DNA of 64,000 nucleotides from positions 62,001 to 126,000 of the forward strand of contig NZ_JACIBK010000011.1 of NCBI RefSeq assembly GCF_014195325.1, in the 5' to 3' direction. Made by a program: the position numbers and the translations under genes. The notes under the pieces are model-generated. The model made no database searches and had not been told where the DNA came from. It was given only the letters and a program-made list of their open reading frames with translations. This DNA comes from Rhizobium sp. BK650 (GTDB lineage: Bacteria > Pseudomonadota > Alphaproteobacteria > Rhizobiales > Rhizobiaceae). Each line of letters opens with the position of its first letter. The stretch's first letter is position 1. Below are positions 19,896 through 29,764 of this stretch, one piece after another.

Positions 19896-21194
19896 TCAGC
19901 GGCTTGCCTGCATCGTCTTCGGCGCCGAAACCGAGAGCGAGGCGGTGATGTCTTCCATCGGGGCAAGTTGTTCGAGCGGGCCGATCGCCGAAAGCGTCGG
20001 AACGGTATCGTAGAAGAGGCGGGCGGCAAGATCGGTCAGGCGCTCGATGGTAATGCCTTCCAGCCGCTCCATCATCTCCGGATTGGAGATCGGACGGCCG
20101 TAAAGCATCATCTGCCGGGCGATCTGGCCGGCGCGGGCGGCGGGGCTTTCCTGGCCCATGAGAAGCTGGGCGCGGATCTGGGCGCGGGCACGCTCGATTT
20201 CCTTCTGGTGGATGCTGTCTGCCGACTTGTGCAGCTCGTCGATGATGACGGGCACCAGTTCCGGCAGATTCTCGCCGCCGGTCGCGGCATGGATGCCGAA
20301 GATGCCCGTATCGGAAAAGCCCCAGTGGAAGGCATAGACGGAGTAACAGAGGCCGCGGAACTCGCGCACTTCCTGGAAGAGGCGGGAGGACATACCGCCG
20401 CCAAGGATATTGGCGAGGATCTGCGAGCAATAGAAATCGCGGGCATGATAGGCCTTCCCCTCGAAGCCGAGCAGGATCTGCGCGTCCATGAGGTCGCGTG
20501 GCTCGCGCACATTGCCGCCGATATAACGTGCAGCCTCCATGACCGGCGGCGCATTGGGCTCCGTCGGCAGGCTCGCGAAACGGTCTTCGACCATGCGCAA
20601 GAATTCATCATGCTCGACGGCGCCGGTTGCCACGACGAACATCCGATCGGTCGTATAGTTGCGGCCGAGATAGGTGCGGATCTGCTGCGGCGTGAAGGAA
20701 ACGACGGTATCGGGCGTGCCGAGGATCGGCCGGCCGAGCGTCTGGCCGCGATAGGCGACTTCCGAAAAACGGTCGAAGACGACATCGTCGGGCGTGTCGT
20801 TGGCTGCGTTTATCTCTTGAAGGATGACTTGTTTCTCGCGCTCCAGCTCTTCCTCCTCGAAGGCGGATTCCGTCAAGATATCGGCGAGGATATCGACGGC
20901 GAGCGGTACGTGATCCTTCAAAACGCGGGCATAATAAGAGGTCGTCTCGGTGGAGGTCGCAGCGTTCACCTCGCCGCCGACATCCTCGATTTCCTCGGCA
21001 ATCTGCCGCGCGGAACGACGTGCCGTGCCCTTGAAGGCCATGTGTTCGAGCAGGTGAGCGATGCCGTGCTCGTCTTCCGTTTCGTTTCGCGAACCTGATT
21101 TGATCCAGACTCCAAGCGCAACGCTTTCAAGGTGCGGCATGGTCTGTGTGACTACTGTCAGCCCGGATTTGAGCCGGGTGCACTCAACTGTCAT
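19896..21194 (-). CDS. M16 family zinc peptidase (processing-peptidase-like)
   Basis: This 432-residue protein has the inverted zinc motif HLLEH (His47, Glu50, His51) in GIAHLLEHMAFKGT and the distal Glu in the EREKQVILQEI helix. It resembles the single-chain alphaproteobacterial homologue of mitochondrial processing peptidase beta. No signal peptide is visible. The start is 27 bases after thrC, and this thrC-protease order is common in rhizobia. Its natural substrates are not known. Confidence 0.93.
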   Translation of the reverse strand: MTVECTRLKSGLTVVTQTMPHLESVALGVWIKSGSRNETEDEHGIAHLLEHMAFKGTARRSARQIAEEIEDVGGEVNAATSTETTSYYARVLKDHVPLAVDILADILTESAFEEEELEREKQVILQEINAANDTPDDVVFDRFSEVAYRGQTLGRPILGTPDTVVSFTPQQIRTYLGRNYTTDRMFVVATGAVEHDEFLRMVEDRFASLPTEPNAPPVMEAARYIGGNVREPRDLMDAQILLGFEGKAYHARDFYCSQILANILGGGMSSRLFQEVREFRGLCYSVYAFHWGFSDTGIFGIHAATGGENLPELVPVIIDELHKSADSIHQKEIERARAQIRAQLLMGQESPAARAGQIARQMMLYGRPISNPEMMERLEGITIERLTDLAARLFYDTVPTLSAIGPLEQLAPMEDITASLSVSAPKTMQASR

Positions 21195-21221
21195 GTGCTA
21201 TCTTTCTGCGCCTGCCGTCAT

Positions 21222-22622
21222 CTAGCTGCGGGCGTGCTTGCCGATAAAGGTTTCAACCGCTTTAAGTTCGGGCTCGATGATCTGGAAGCGCTCCTCCCTG
21301 TGCATCAGATCAGCAAGCCACGTCGGAAGCGCCGGGTCAATACCGGAGGCGGATTTTACGGCTGCGGGGAATTTTGCCGGATGGGCGGTCGCAAGCGTCA
21401 CCATTGGTGTATTCGGCTTTTCCCGCTTGGTGGCGACGAAGACGCCGATTGCCGTATGCGGGTCGAGCAGATAGCCGGTTTCCGCATAGGTCTTGCGGAT
21501 CGTTTCGGCCACCTGGCGCTCGCTGGCACGGCCGGCGCGGAAGTCCTTTCTGATGAATTTCAGCGCTTCCGGCGCGATTTCGAAACCATTGGATTGCTTG
21601 AGGCTTTCCATGGCGGCGCGCACCTTGGAAGCGTCGCGGTCATAGGCTTCGAACAGCAGCCGTTCAAAGTTGGAGGAAATCTGGATATCCATTGATGGAG
21701 AGGTCGTGGCCTTCACCGATTTCATGTCGTAGCGGCCGGTCTTCAGCATTCGCGTTAGGATATCGTTTTCATTGGTGGCGATGACGAGCTTGTCGATCGG
21801 CAGGCCCATGCGCTTGGCGCAATAGCCGGCAAATATATCGCCGAAATTGCCCGTTGGCACCGTAAACGAGATCTTCCGGTCCGGCCCGCCGAGTGCGATC
21901 GCCGTCGTGAAGTAATAGACGATCTGGGCCATGATGCGTGCCCAGTTGATCGAATTGACACCCGAAAGCTTCACCCGGTCGCGGAAGACGGCATCGTTGA
22001 ACATGGCTTTGACGAGGTTCTGGCAATCGTCGAAATTGCCCTCGACGGCGAGCGCATGCACGTTGCCGGCCGTCGACGTCGTCATTTGCCGCTGCTGCAC
22101 CGGTGAAACCTTGCCGTGCGGGAAGAGGATGAAGATATCAGTGCGCTCGCGGCCGCCGAAAGCATCGATCGCCGCACCACCCGTATCGCCCGACGTGGCG
22201 CCGACGATGGTGGCCCGCTCACCACGCTTTTCCAGTGCATAATCCATTAGCCGGGCGAGAAGCTGCATCGCCACGTCCTTGAAGGCGAGCGTCGTGCCGT
22301 GGAAGAGCTCCATGACGAAGCTATTCGGGCCTGTCTGCACCAGCGGCGCGATCGCCGGATGGCGGAACGTGCCGTAGGCTTCATCGATCATCGTCCGGAA
22401 GGTCTCATCCGGAATTTCGCCATTGGTGAAGGGCGAGAGGATGGTGAAAGCAATCTCTTGATAGGTCTTGCCGCGCAAGGCCCGGATTTCCTTTTTGGAA
22501 AAACTCGACCATTTGCGGGGAACGTAGAGCCCGCCATCGCGCGCCAGCCCCGTCAGAAGCGCGTCGCAAAAGCCGAGGGAAGGGGCCTCGCCGCGGGTCG
22601 AGATATAGTCCACGTTCGTCAT
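21222..22622 (-). CDS. thrC: Threonine synthase
   Basis: This 466-residue PLP enzyme converts O-phosphohomoserine to threonine. The PLP lysine is Lys115 in HGTTLAFKDVAMQ, and the phosphate-binding loop is GATSGDTGGAA. The N-terminus STRGEAPSLGFCDALLTGLA is typical of the family. It complements thrB at 7978-8943, which makes its substrate. The gene leads a probable four-gene operon. The 263 bases upstream of it hold no recognisable gene or control site. Confidence 0.97.
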   Translation of the reverse strand: MTNVDYISTRGEAPSLGFCDALLTGLARDGGLYVPRKWSSFSKKEIRALRGKTYQEIAFTILSPFTNGEIPDETFRTMIDEAYGTFRHPAIAPLVQTGPNSFVMELFHGTTLAFKDVAMQLLARLMDYALEKRGERATIVGATSGDTGGAAIDAFGGRERTDIFILFPHGKVSPVQQRQMTTSTAGNVHALAVEGNFDDCQNLVKAMFNDAVFRDRVKLSGVNSINWARIMAQIVYYFTTAIALGGPDRKISFTVPTGNFGDIFAGYCAKRMGLPIDKLVIATNENDILTRMLKTGRYDMKSVKATTSPSMDIQISSNFERLLFEAYDRDASKVRAAMESLKQSNGFEIAPEALKFIRKDFRAGRASERQVAETIRKTYAETGYLLDPHTAIGVFVATKREKPNTPMVTLATAHPAKFPAAVKSASGIDPALPTWLADLMHREERFQIIEPELKAVETFIGKHARS

Positions 22623-22885
22623 CCTTGATTATGGCTTGAGAATTTTCGTGCGAAAACGAGCCGCCGCATCGCCGAAAAGAGGAAGCTTGCCGGGCTGCAG
22701 GGGCATGGTCGCAGGTATCCTTTTGAAGTTGCCCGCATCCGGCGCCGAAAAGTGCATCAAAACGGTGCTTACCCAATCGATTTTTCTTTGCGCCGCTGAT
22801 ATAGACCATCGCCAACTGTCATGAAAGGCCTTGCGCGCAAGTCGCAAGTACCTAGAAGAAAAGCGTTTGCAAAGGGTGGAATATC

Positions 22886-23569
22886 GTGCTTGGCAAGGTC
22901 TCGCGTCTCATCGTTTCCGCATCGCTCTTGGCTGCCCTTGCCAGCTGCAATTCACTCGGGATCGGTGGCGACAGCAAGCCTGAAGCGGCCTCTGCCAGCA
23001 GTGGTTCCGCTCCGCTTCAGCCGAACGGCAATGCTCAGGTCATGCCGGTCGCGCCTGCCAATCCTTCGTCCAGCCAAACCCCGATCGGCACCGGTGTCAC
23101 CGCTCAGGGCAAGGTTGCCCCTGTCGTTCAGGGGGCTTGCCCGCAGATATTCCTGCGTGACCAGGATGCGATTTACCGCACCTATGCGAAGGGCGCTAAG
23201 AGCGGCGATCCGCAGCAAGTCGTTTTCCAGGCCTCTTTCGGCGATTACACCCGCCAGTGCACGCTGAATGACACGGCGCTTTCGATGACCGTCGTGGCGC
23301 AACTTCGCCTCGTCGCCGGTCCGGGCGGCACCCCGGGTCCGGTCACTCTGCCGATCCGCATCTCGGTGCTGGATGGGCAGGATGTACTGTCGTCCGAAGT
23401 CATCAACTTCCCGACGCAAATTCCCCCAGGCTCGCCAGGCACGCAGGTCATCTTCCGTCACGAAGGCGTCAAGATGCCGGTCGGCTCCGGCGCACTGGTC
23501 CGCGTCAATGTCGGCTTCGACACCCAGCCTGCCAAGAGCGCAAAGAATTCCAAGAAGAAGAGCAGCTGA
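22886..23569 (+). CDS. Putative lipoprotein, function unknown
   Basis: This 227-residue protein begins at a GTG with GGGTGGA 6 bases upstream. The first 21 residues form a lipoprotein signal with lipobox LASC (Cys21). A Ser/Ala/Pro-rich linker runs to about residue 75, followed by a compact domain with a cysteine pair (GACPQIFL, RQCTLND). The C-terminus is lysine-rich. I do not recognise a named family. It stands alone, and its envelope location is the only firm statement. Confidence 0.75.
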   Translation: MLGKVSRLIVSASLLAALASCNSLGIGGDSKPEAASASSGSAPLQPNGNAQVMPVAPANPSSSQTPIGTGVTAQGKVAPVVQGACPQIFLRDQDAIYRTYAKGAKSGDPQQVVFQASFGDYTRQCTLNDTALSMTVVAQLRLVAGPGGTPGPVTLPIRISVLDGQDVLSSEVINFPTQIPPGSPGTQVIFRHEGVKMPVGSGALVRVNVGFDTQPAKSAKNSKKKSS

Positions 23570-23727
23570 GCAATCGGCTTGCAACGTCTCGAGAGTTAAT
23601 GCGCTGAAGTAGCGGCGCGGTGCATGCAGGCACGCGGCAAACGATTATCCATAATATGAAAAGAGTTCGCGGACCTGCGGGCTCGGGATGAACTTCGGCG
23701 AGAGGCCGGAGGCAGCGAGGCTGCCGC

Positions 23728-24417
23728 TCAGAGCACGCCTTCCCATTCGGCGAGTGCCGCGACCACTCCCGGCAGATCGTTCATACGTGAGATGACCGTC
23801 TCTGCGCCTGCATCCGTGAGCTTATCTGCATGCGAGGGATAGGTATGCGCGCCGCCAGTGAAGCCGATTACGCGCATGCCGGCAGCACGCGCAGCATGGA
23901 CCCCATGGGTGGAATCTTCGACGACGATCGTCCTGGAAGGCGAGATGCCCATCTGGCTTGCGCCGTGCAGGTAGATATCCGGCTTAGGCTTGGCCCGGTC
24001 CGGGCCGAGATCCTTGGCGGAGAAGATGTTCGGCGCAAACAGCTTCTTCAGGCCGACCTTGCTCAGCATCATGTCGAGGCGCTGGCTCGAGGAGTTCGAG
24101 CAGATGCAGCGCTTCATCGACAGCCGATTGACAGCGAATTCGACGCCGGGAATGGGCTGGACTTCCTGTTCGAGCCGAATGTCGAGCAGCTTCTGCGACT
24201 GATCGATGAGGGACGCCGAGAGCGGAATGTTGGCTTCCCGTTCGATCTGAAAGAGAATGTCCTGCCATGTAAGGCCGGCGAAACGCTCGTTCATTTCCTC
24301 GATGCCGATGGGATAACCTGCTTCCGTCAGCAGCTTGGATTCGACATCTGCCGCAATGATTTCGGAATCGACCAGCACGCCGTCGCAGTCGAAGATAATC
24401 AGGTCGAAGCCGTCCAT
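23728..24417 (-). CDS. HAD superfamily hydrolase (beta-phosphoglucomutase-like)
   Basis: This 229-residue protein has the HAD motifs: nucleophile DCDGVLVDSE (Asp9, Asp11), motif II SNSS, the Lys in RAKPKPDIYLHG, and VVEDSTHGVHAARAAGM. An alpha-helical cap between motifs I and II places it in subfamily IA, with phosphoglycolate phosphatase and beta-phosphoglucomutase. The substrate cannot be told from the sequence. It is divergent from bioR, with 153 bases between them that contain no BioR box. Confidence 0.9.
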   Translation of the reverse strand: MDGFDLIIFDCDGVLVDSEIIAADVESKLLTEAGYPIGIEEMNERFAGLTWQDILFQIEREANIPLSASLIDQSQKLLDIRLEQEVQPIPGVEFAVNRLSMKRCICSNSSSQRLDMMLSKVGLKKLFAPNIFSAKDLGPDRAKPKPDIYLHGASQMGISPSRTIVVEDSTHGVHAARAAGMRVIGFTGGAHTYPSHADKLTDAGAETVISRMNDLPGVVAALAEWEGVL

Positions 24418-24570
24418 ATACTCATGCCCTGTTCAGGATAATGCGCCTTTACACGATGGCGGATAAAAGCTCAACCGATAGCGGAACATGGCTGGAATGC
24501 GCAGTGCGGGCAGCTTTACCGGGAGCTCCTTTCATCCCACCTCGACAAGCTCCGCAGGTCTCGCTACTGG

Positions 24571-25248
24571 ATGGCAATGAGCAGGGAACCTGAAGACAAT
24601 ACCATCGCCGCGCGCATCGCCCGCGTGCTTGCAGAGCGCATCGTCCACGGCGAGCTTGCGCCCGGTGCGCGTCTTCGTCAGGACTATATCGCCGAGGAAT
24701 TCGAGACTAGCCATGTGCCGGTGCGCGAGGCCTTCCGCCGGCTTGAAGCGCAGGGGCTGGCGATCAGCGAGCCACGTCGCGGCGTTCGCGTTGCCTCCTT
24801 CGATCTTGCAGAAGTGCGCGAAGTGGCTGAAATGCGCGCCGCCCTCGAGGTGCTCGCTTTGAAACATGCCAGCCGCCACCTGACGCCCGCCATCCTTGAT
24901 GCGGCGGAAGAGGCGACGCGCGAAGGGGATGCGGCCGCCGACGTACATGCCTGGGAGGAGGCAAACCGCCGCTTCCACCGCCTGATCCTCACTCCTTGCG
25001 CTATGCCGCGCCTGCTCGCCTCGATCGACGATCTGCATGCGGCAAGCGCCCGCTTCCTGTTTTCCGCCTGGCGTTCAGGCTGGGAAAAGCGCACCGATCA
25101 CGACCACCGCGCCATCCTTGCCGCCCTTCGGCAAGGCAAGGCGGAGGAGGCGGCTGCCATCCTCCAGAAGCATGTGCAGTGGATCGGACGCGCTCCGCAG
25201 CCCGCTCAAAAGGGCTTGGAACGAGAAGCTTTTGCCATCGTCGGCTGA
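24571..25248 (+). CDS. bioR: GntR/FCD family regulator, probable biotin repressor BioR
   Basis: This 225-residue protein has a winged helix (about 10-75, with VPVREAFRRLEAQGLAI) and an FCD ligand domain (about 85-215). BioR of rhizobia is a GntR-family protein that binds TTATMKATAA, and two such boxes lie just downstream, the second directly before bioY. Assignment rests on that motif and the bioY neighbour. Two starts (24571 and 24577) are possible. I see no BioR box in its own promoter, so autoregulation is not indicated. Confidence 0.85.
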   Translation: MAMSREPEDNTIAARIARVLAERIVHGELAPGARLRQDYIAEEFETSHVPVREAFRRLEAQGLAISEPRRGVRVASFDLAEVREVAEMRAALEVLALKHASRHLTPAILDAAEEATREGDAAADVHAWEEANRRFHRLILTPCAMPRLLASIDDLHAASARFLFSAWRSGWEKRTDHDHRAILAALRQGKAEEAAAILQKHVQWIGRAPQPAQKGLEREAFAIVG

Positions 25249-25260
25249 TCCTCCAAAAAA

Positions 25261-25270
25261 TTATAGATAA
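25261..25270. promoter_or_regulatory. BioR box 1 (TTATAGATAA)
   Basis: TTATAGATAA lies 12 bases after the bioR stop inside a longer imperfect palindrome with flanking CCAAAA and TTTTGG. It matches the published BioR consensus TTATMKATAA exactly. It is 178 bases upstream of the bioY start, too far to overlap that promoter core. Confidence 0.8.
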
Positions 25271-25411
25271 TTTTGGAAGCGTAAAGTTCCTGAAATTTCT
25301 GACGTTTCAGTCCCGTATCGAGCCGAGTTCAGATGCGGCATATCTGCATTTCATTTATCCGCTCTTGCTTCGGGTGAAGATCTCGGCCATGAAATAGATG
25401 GGTGTCAAAAA

Positions 25412-25421
25412 TTATCTATAA
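25412..25421. promoter_or_regulatory. BioR box 2 (TTATCTATAA) before bioY
   Basis: TTATCTATAA matches the BioR consensus and lies 17 bases upstream of the bioY ATG, next to the ribosome site AAAGGAG. Binding here should block bioY expression. The centre is 151 bp from the first box. Confidence 0.88.
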
Positions 25422-25438
25422 TTTTGAAAGGAGAATTT

Positions 25439-26029
25439 ATGTCCCTCTCTGACCAGTCCCGCACCGTCACTTTCGATCCGCTGCGCCTTGCTGCGCGATC
25501 CCTGGTCGTCAAATATCTCTTCGTTCTCGCCGGCACGCTCGTGCTTGCGCTGGCCTCGCAAATATCGGTGCCGATGATGCCGGTGCCGATCACGATGCAG
25601 ACCTTTGCCGTCACCATGATCGGTGCGCTCTATGGCTGGCGGCTTGGCGCGCTTACCGTTCTCGCCTGGCTCGGCGAAGCCATGCTCGGCGCACCGGTGC
25701 TTGCAAACGGTTCCGGTGGCATGGCGCCTTTTGCCGGCCCGACCGCGGGTTATCTCGTCGCCTTTCCTCTGATGGCGCTGATGGTTGGCTGGCTCGCAGA
25801 ACGCGGCTGGACGGGCGACAATATCGTGCGCAGCTTCGTGGCTCATCTTGTTGCCAACATCTTCTGCCTCGCTCTCGGCGGCCTCTATCTGGCCTCTCTG
25901 ATTGGCGCAGAAAAAGGCTGGCTGCTGGGTGTTGCGCCCTTCATCCTGGGCGGCGTCTTGAAGTCGGCGCTTGCCGCGGCCGTTCTTAAGGGCATCCGCA
26001 TCTATGGCGGTCAGGCAGAGCTGCGTTGA
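25439..26029 (+). CDS. bioY: Biotin transporter BioY
   Basis: This 196-residue membrane protein is the S component for biotin uptake, with about six helices. Typical BioY segments are SVPMMPVPITMQTFAV, the MIGALYGWRLGAL region and GPTAGYLVAFPLMAL. No bioM/bioN energising genes are nearby, so it may work alone or with distant partners. The ATG at 25439 has AAAGGAG upstream and lies just after a BioR box. Its stop overlaps the next gene's TTG start by 4 bases. Confidence 0.96.
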   Translation: MSLSDQSRTVTFDPLRLAARSLVVKYLFVLAGTLVLALASQISVPMMPVPITMQTFAVTMIGALYGWRLGALTVLAWLGEAMLGAPVLANGSGGMAPFAGPTAGYLVAFPLMALMVGWLAERGWTGDNIVRSFVAHLVANIFCLALGGLYLASLIGAEKGWLLGVAPFILGGVLKSALAAAVLKGIRIYGGQAELR

Positions 26030-26451
26030 CCGTCAGGCTGCGTGCCCATCATCTGCTCTGTATGCTGACATTCGTCGGTGAAGGCTATACTCCGGCCTTC
26101 ACCGCCAATTACCGTCGCATCGCAGAGCGCCTTTCGGCCGGAGAGGAGATCGAAATCGTCTCCGGCCCTGACGATATCTGTGCTCCTTTGCTGTCGGAGG
26201 CCGCTGCGCATTGTCTATTGCCGAGTCCAAAGGGCCGGGATGAAGCTGCCGCCGAAGCGGTTGACAAGCTTCTTGGCGTGCCGATAGAGCAAGGAGCCCG
26301 CCTTGTTCCCGATGAACCGCTGCTGAAAAGACTACGCCGCGCCTTCGCTGCCGATCTCATCCGTGATGCCTGCGAAGATTGCGAATGGAGCGAACTCTGC
26401 GGCACCGTCGCCCGCAATCAATTCAGGAACACGTTGGTCGCGCCCTGCTAG
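26026..26451 (+). CDS. DUF1284 cysteine-rich protein coupled to bioY
   Basis: This 141-residue protein of the DUF1284 family begins RLRAHHLLCMLTFVGEGY and contains spaced cysteines (HHLLC, DDIC, HCLL, DACEDCEWSELC, APC). That pattern suggests a metal or Fe-S site, which is inference. It starts at a TTG overlapping the bioY stop, so it should be made with bioY under BioR. Function is unknown. Its TAG stop codon lies within the terminal inverted repeat of the downstream repeat element. Confidence 0.82.
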   Translation: MTVRLRAHHLLCMLTFVGEGYTPAFTANYRRIAERLSAGEEIEIVSGPDDICAPLLSEAAAHCLLPSPKGRDEAAAEAVDKLLGVPIEQGARLVPDEPLLKRLRRAFAADLIRDACEDCEWSELCGTVARNQFRNTLVAPC

Positions 26452-26553
26452 AGCAATTCCAGCAAAAGTGCGCAGCGGTTTTGCGTCCGGAATTGCGTGA
26501 AAACAAAGAGATAGAGCATTTTCGTGATTCGAAGAAAAACGGAAATGCTCTAG
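26448..26553. repeat. Palindromic intergenic repeat with CTAGAGCA ends
   Basis: The element is bounded by CTAGAGCA and TGCTCTAG. Inside, GCAATTCC pairs with GGAATTGC and AGAGCATTT pairs with AAATGCTCT, giving two hairpins of the kind found as dispersed repeats in Rhizobiales. Its two outer TAG triplets are the stop codons of the convergent DUF1284 and ArsR genes. It could also act as a bidirectional transcription end. Confidence 0.85.
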
Positions 26554-27236
26554 GTTTCCAGCGGAAACAACTTCAGAAACTGCCGCTCGCCTTCGGGTGA
26601 AAAGATCACCGAGCGGCTTTCCGGCATCCGCCGTGCCCAGCCTTTCTCCATAAAGTTCGATAGCAGCGCCTTGCCGAGGCTGCCGGCGAGATGGGCGCGA
26701 CGTTCGCTCCAGTCGAGGCAGGAGCGGCAGAGCGGCCGGCGCGAGGATTTGAGGCTGCCGATATCGATGCCGATCGATCGCAGATCGCTCTCGCCTTTGG
26801 CCGTCACCGCAAGTCCGTCGCCGACAGCATCGATCGATCCGGAGGCGACCAGACTGTCCAGCATGCGCACGCCGTAATCGCCGGCAAGATGATCGTAGCA
26901 GATGCGCGCCTTGCGCAGCGCCGGATCCTTCGGGCCGGGCTGGTGACGCAGATGCCCGCGGCTCGCCGCAAGACCCATCATGCTTTCGATCAGCCGGGCC
27001 ACCGCCTCGTCGGCGAGCGTAAAATACCGATGCCGCCCCTGTTTGCGCTGAGTAAGCAAGCCGCCGGTTTCCAGTTTCGAGAGATGCGTGCTTGCCGTCT
27101 GCAGCGTGATGCCGCCGGCTGCAGCAAGCTCGGTCGCCGTCAGCGCACGGCCGCCGGTCAGCGCCGCCAGCATGTTCGCGCGCGCCGGATCACCTATGAG
27201 TGCACCGATCTGCGCAATGTCGGGTCCTTCTTTCAT
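26550..27236 (-). CDS. ArsR-type winged-helix regulator with C-terminal extension
   Basis: This 228-residue protein has an ArsR-like winged helix in its first 95 residues (IGDPARANMLAALTGGRALT, GGITLQTASTHLSKLETGGL, RHRYFTL). A further 130 residues contain CRSCLDWSERRAHLAGSLG, with a Cys pair that could bind metal. It is divergent from a pair of small barrel genes at 27308-27993 and probably controls them. Its stop codon comes from the adjacent repeat. The effector is unknown. Confidence 0.88.
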   Translation of the reverse strand: MKEGPDIAQIGALIGDPARANMLAALTGGRALTATELAAAGGITLQTASTHLSKLETGGLLTQRKQGRHRYFTLADEAVARLIESMMGLAASRGHLRHQPGPKDPALRKARICYDHLAGDYGVRMLDSLVASGSIDAVGDGLAVTAKGESDLRSIGIDIGSLKSSRRPLCRSCLDWSERRAHLAGSLGKALLSNFMEKGWARRMPESRSVIFSPEGERQFLKLFPLET

Positions 27237-27307
27237 ACTTCGATCGTAACCGAAGCATCCCTGCGCTGCAACGTGCGAAAACTCTTTGCATACGAAAGGA
27301 GAAAGTG

Positions 27308-27637
27308 ATGATCACCTGCTTCATCCGCTATGAGATCGACCCCTTCCGCAAGGATGCCTTTGCCGAATATGCCCGCAACTGGGGGCAGGCGATTCCGCGA
27401 AACGGTGCTGACCTGATCGGCTATTTCGGCCCGCACGAGGGTTCGGCGACGACAGCCTACGGCGTCTATAATATCGAAGGCCTTGCAGCCTACGAAGCCT
27501 ACCGCGCGAGGCTTGCCGCTGATCCGCTCGGCCGGGAGAATTACGAATTCGCCCGCCGCGAGCGCTTCATCCTGAAGGAAGACCGTATCTTTCTGAAGAG
27601 CGTCTCGGCGCCGCATGCGAAGCTGGTGCTGCCATGA
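27308..27637 (+). CDS. NIPSNAP family protein
   Basis: This 109-residue protein fits the NIPSNAP dimeric alpha-beta barrel: MITCFIRYEIDPFRKDAFAEY, then LIGYFGPHEG and RARLAADPLGRENYEFARRE. Bacterial members have no agreed function. The ATG at 27308 has AAAGGAG upstream. Its stop overlaps the start of the next barrel gene by 4 bases. Position opposite the ArsR-type gene suggests local regulation. Confidence 0.85.
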   Translation: MITCFIRYEIDPFRKDAFAEYARNWGQAIPRNGADLIGYFGPHEGSATTAYGVYNIEGLAAYEAYRARLAADPLGRENYEFARRERFILKEDRIFLKSVSAPHAKLVLP

Positions 27638-27993
27638 TCGCCGTGATCTTCGAAGTCATTCCCTATGTGGGCGAGCGCCATCGATATCTCGACCTCGCGG
27701 GCGAACTCAGATCCGAACTGGAAAAGATCGACGGCTTCATTTCCATCGAGCGTTTCGAAAGCCTGACGATGCGCGGCAAGATCCTCTCGCTGTCTTTCTT
27801 CCGCGATGAGGAGGCGGTGCGCGAGTGGCGCAATCTCGAAGCCCATCGGGCGGCCCAGAAGGCCGGCCGCAACGGCATTTTCGCAGATTATCGTTTGCGT
27901 ATCGGCCATGTCGTCAGAGATTACGGCATGGTCGACCGGGCCGAGGCGCCCGAGGATAGCAGGCAGGTCCACATGTCCCCGGCGGCTGAGTGA
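27634..27993 (+). CDS. Antibiotic biosynthesis monooxygenase (ABM) domain protein
   Basis: This 119-residue protein has the ABM ferredoxin-like fold pattern: an opening strand MIAVIFEVIPY, IDGFISIERFESLTMRGKIL, and SFFRDEEAVREWRNLEAH. Such proteins range from small oxygenases to heme-degrading enzymes, and the substrate cannot be told here. It is translationally coupled to the NIPSNAP gene. No further gene follows before ccrM, which starts 149 bases downstream. Confidence 0.85.
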   Translation: MIAVIFEVIPYVGERHRYLDLAGELRSELEKIDGFISIERFESLTMRGKILSLSFFRDEEAVREWRNLEAHRAAQKAGRNGIFADYRLRIGHVVRDYGMVDRAEAPEDSRQVHMSPAAE

Positions 27994-28130
27994 AATAGGA
28001 GCGGGCGTGTCCATGCGCCTGTCCCTTTCTTATACGCGAACCGGAATATTTTCCCGAAACGGGCCTGTGCTTCAGGCTTTGGTAACCAACTTGCGTAACC
28101 ATAATGGAGAGTTAAGCGTAAAGCGTATGA

Positions 28131-29273
<1,143 letters not shown>

Positions 29274-29341
29274 GCAACAGCTTGCGAGATTGAGATACAG
29301 CTTCTTCCGGTTTGTACCTCCAGTTACGGAAGAAGAAACAA

Positions 29342-29371
29342 GAAGCCCGGGGCCGAAAGATCCCGGGCTTC
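29342..29371. terminator. Bidirectional terminator between ccrM and the mutY operon
   Basis: GAAGCCCGGG (29342-29351) and CCCGGGCTTC (29362-29371) form a perfect 10-bp stem with a 10-base loop. The reverse strand continues into a pyrimidine-rich CTTGTTTCTTCTTCC, so termination of the leftward operon is best supported. Confidence 0.75.
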
Positions 29372-29395
29372 GTGCTTTCACATCAAGATCGCACC

Positions 29396-29761
29396 TCAGA
29401 ATTCCTTGTAATCAGTTACATCGACGCGCGTAATCTTGCCCTCCTCGTTGAAGGTGATCGTTTCCTCACCTTCGCGGATCAATGGCTTGCCGGTCTTGCT
29501 GTGCGTTGCGCGAACGGACCACACGGCACGACCGGAGAGCGGCGTCAGCGTCTCGACCAGAGAATTCTCTGCGGTCTGGTCCGGGTAGTCGTCGAAGTAG
29601 CGGCGGAATGCGGCCATGATCTCGGCGCGGCCGGCAAGGCTACCAACGCCATTGGAGACATAAGTCGCATCCTCGGCGAACCAGTTCTCGATCTCGGGAA
29701 AATCGAGATCGTTGATGGCGGCGTGGAAGCGGTCGATGGCGGCTGCGGGATCGAAAGCCAT
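29396..29761 (-). CDS. Nuclear transport factor 2-like (SnoaL) protein
   Basis: This 121-residue protein fits the NTF2/SnoaL cone fold: FHAAINDLDFPEIENWFAED, then GRAEIMAAFRRYFDDYP and closing strands EGEETITFNEEGKITRVDV. Such proteins include isomerases and binding proteins, and no specific function can be read. It is the last gene of a mutY-HAD-NTF2 run, 3 bases after the HAD stop codon, and is followed by a strong terminator. Confidence 0.85.
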   Translation of the reverse strand: MAFDPAAAIDRFHAAINDLDFPEIENWFAEDATYVSNGVGSLAGRAEIMAAFRRYFDDYPDQTAENSLVETLTPLSGRAVWSVRATHSKTGKPLIREGEETITFNEEGKITRVDVTDYKEF

Positions 29762-29764
29762 GGC

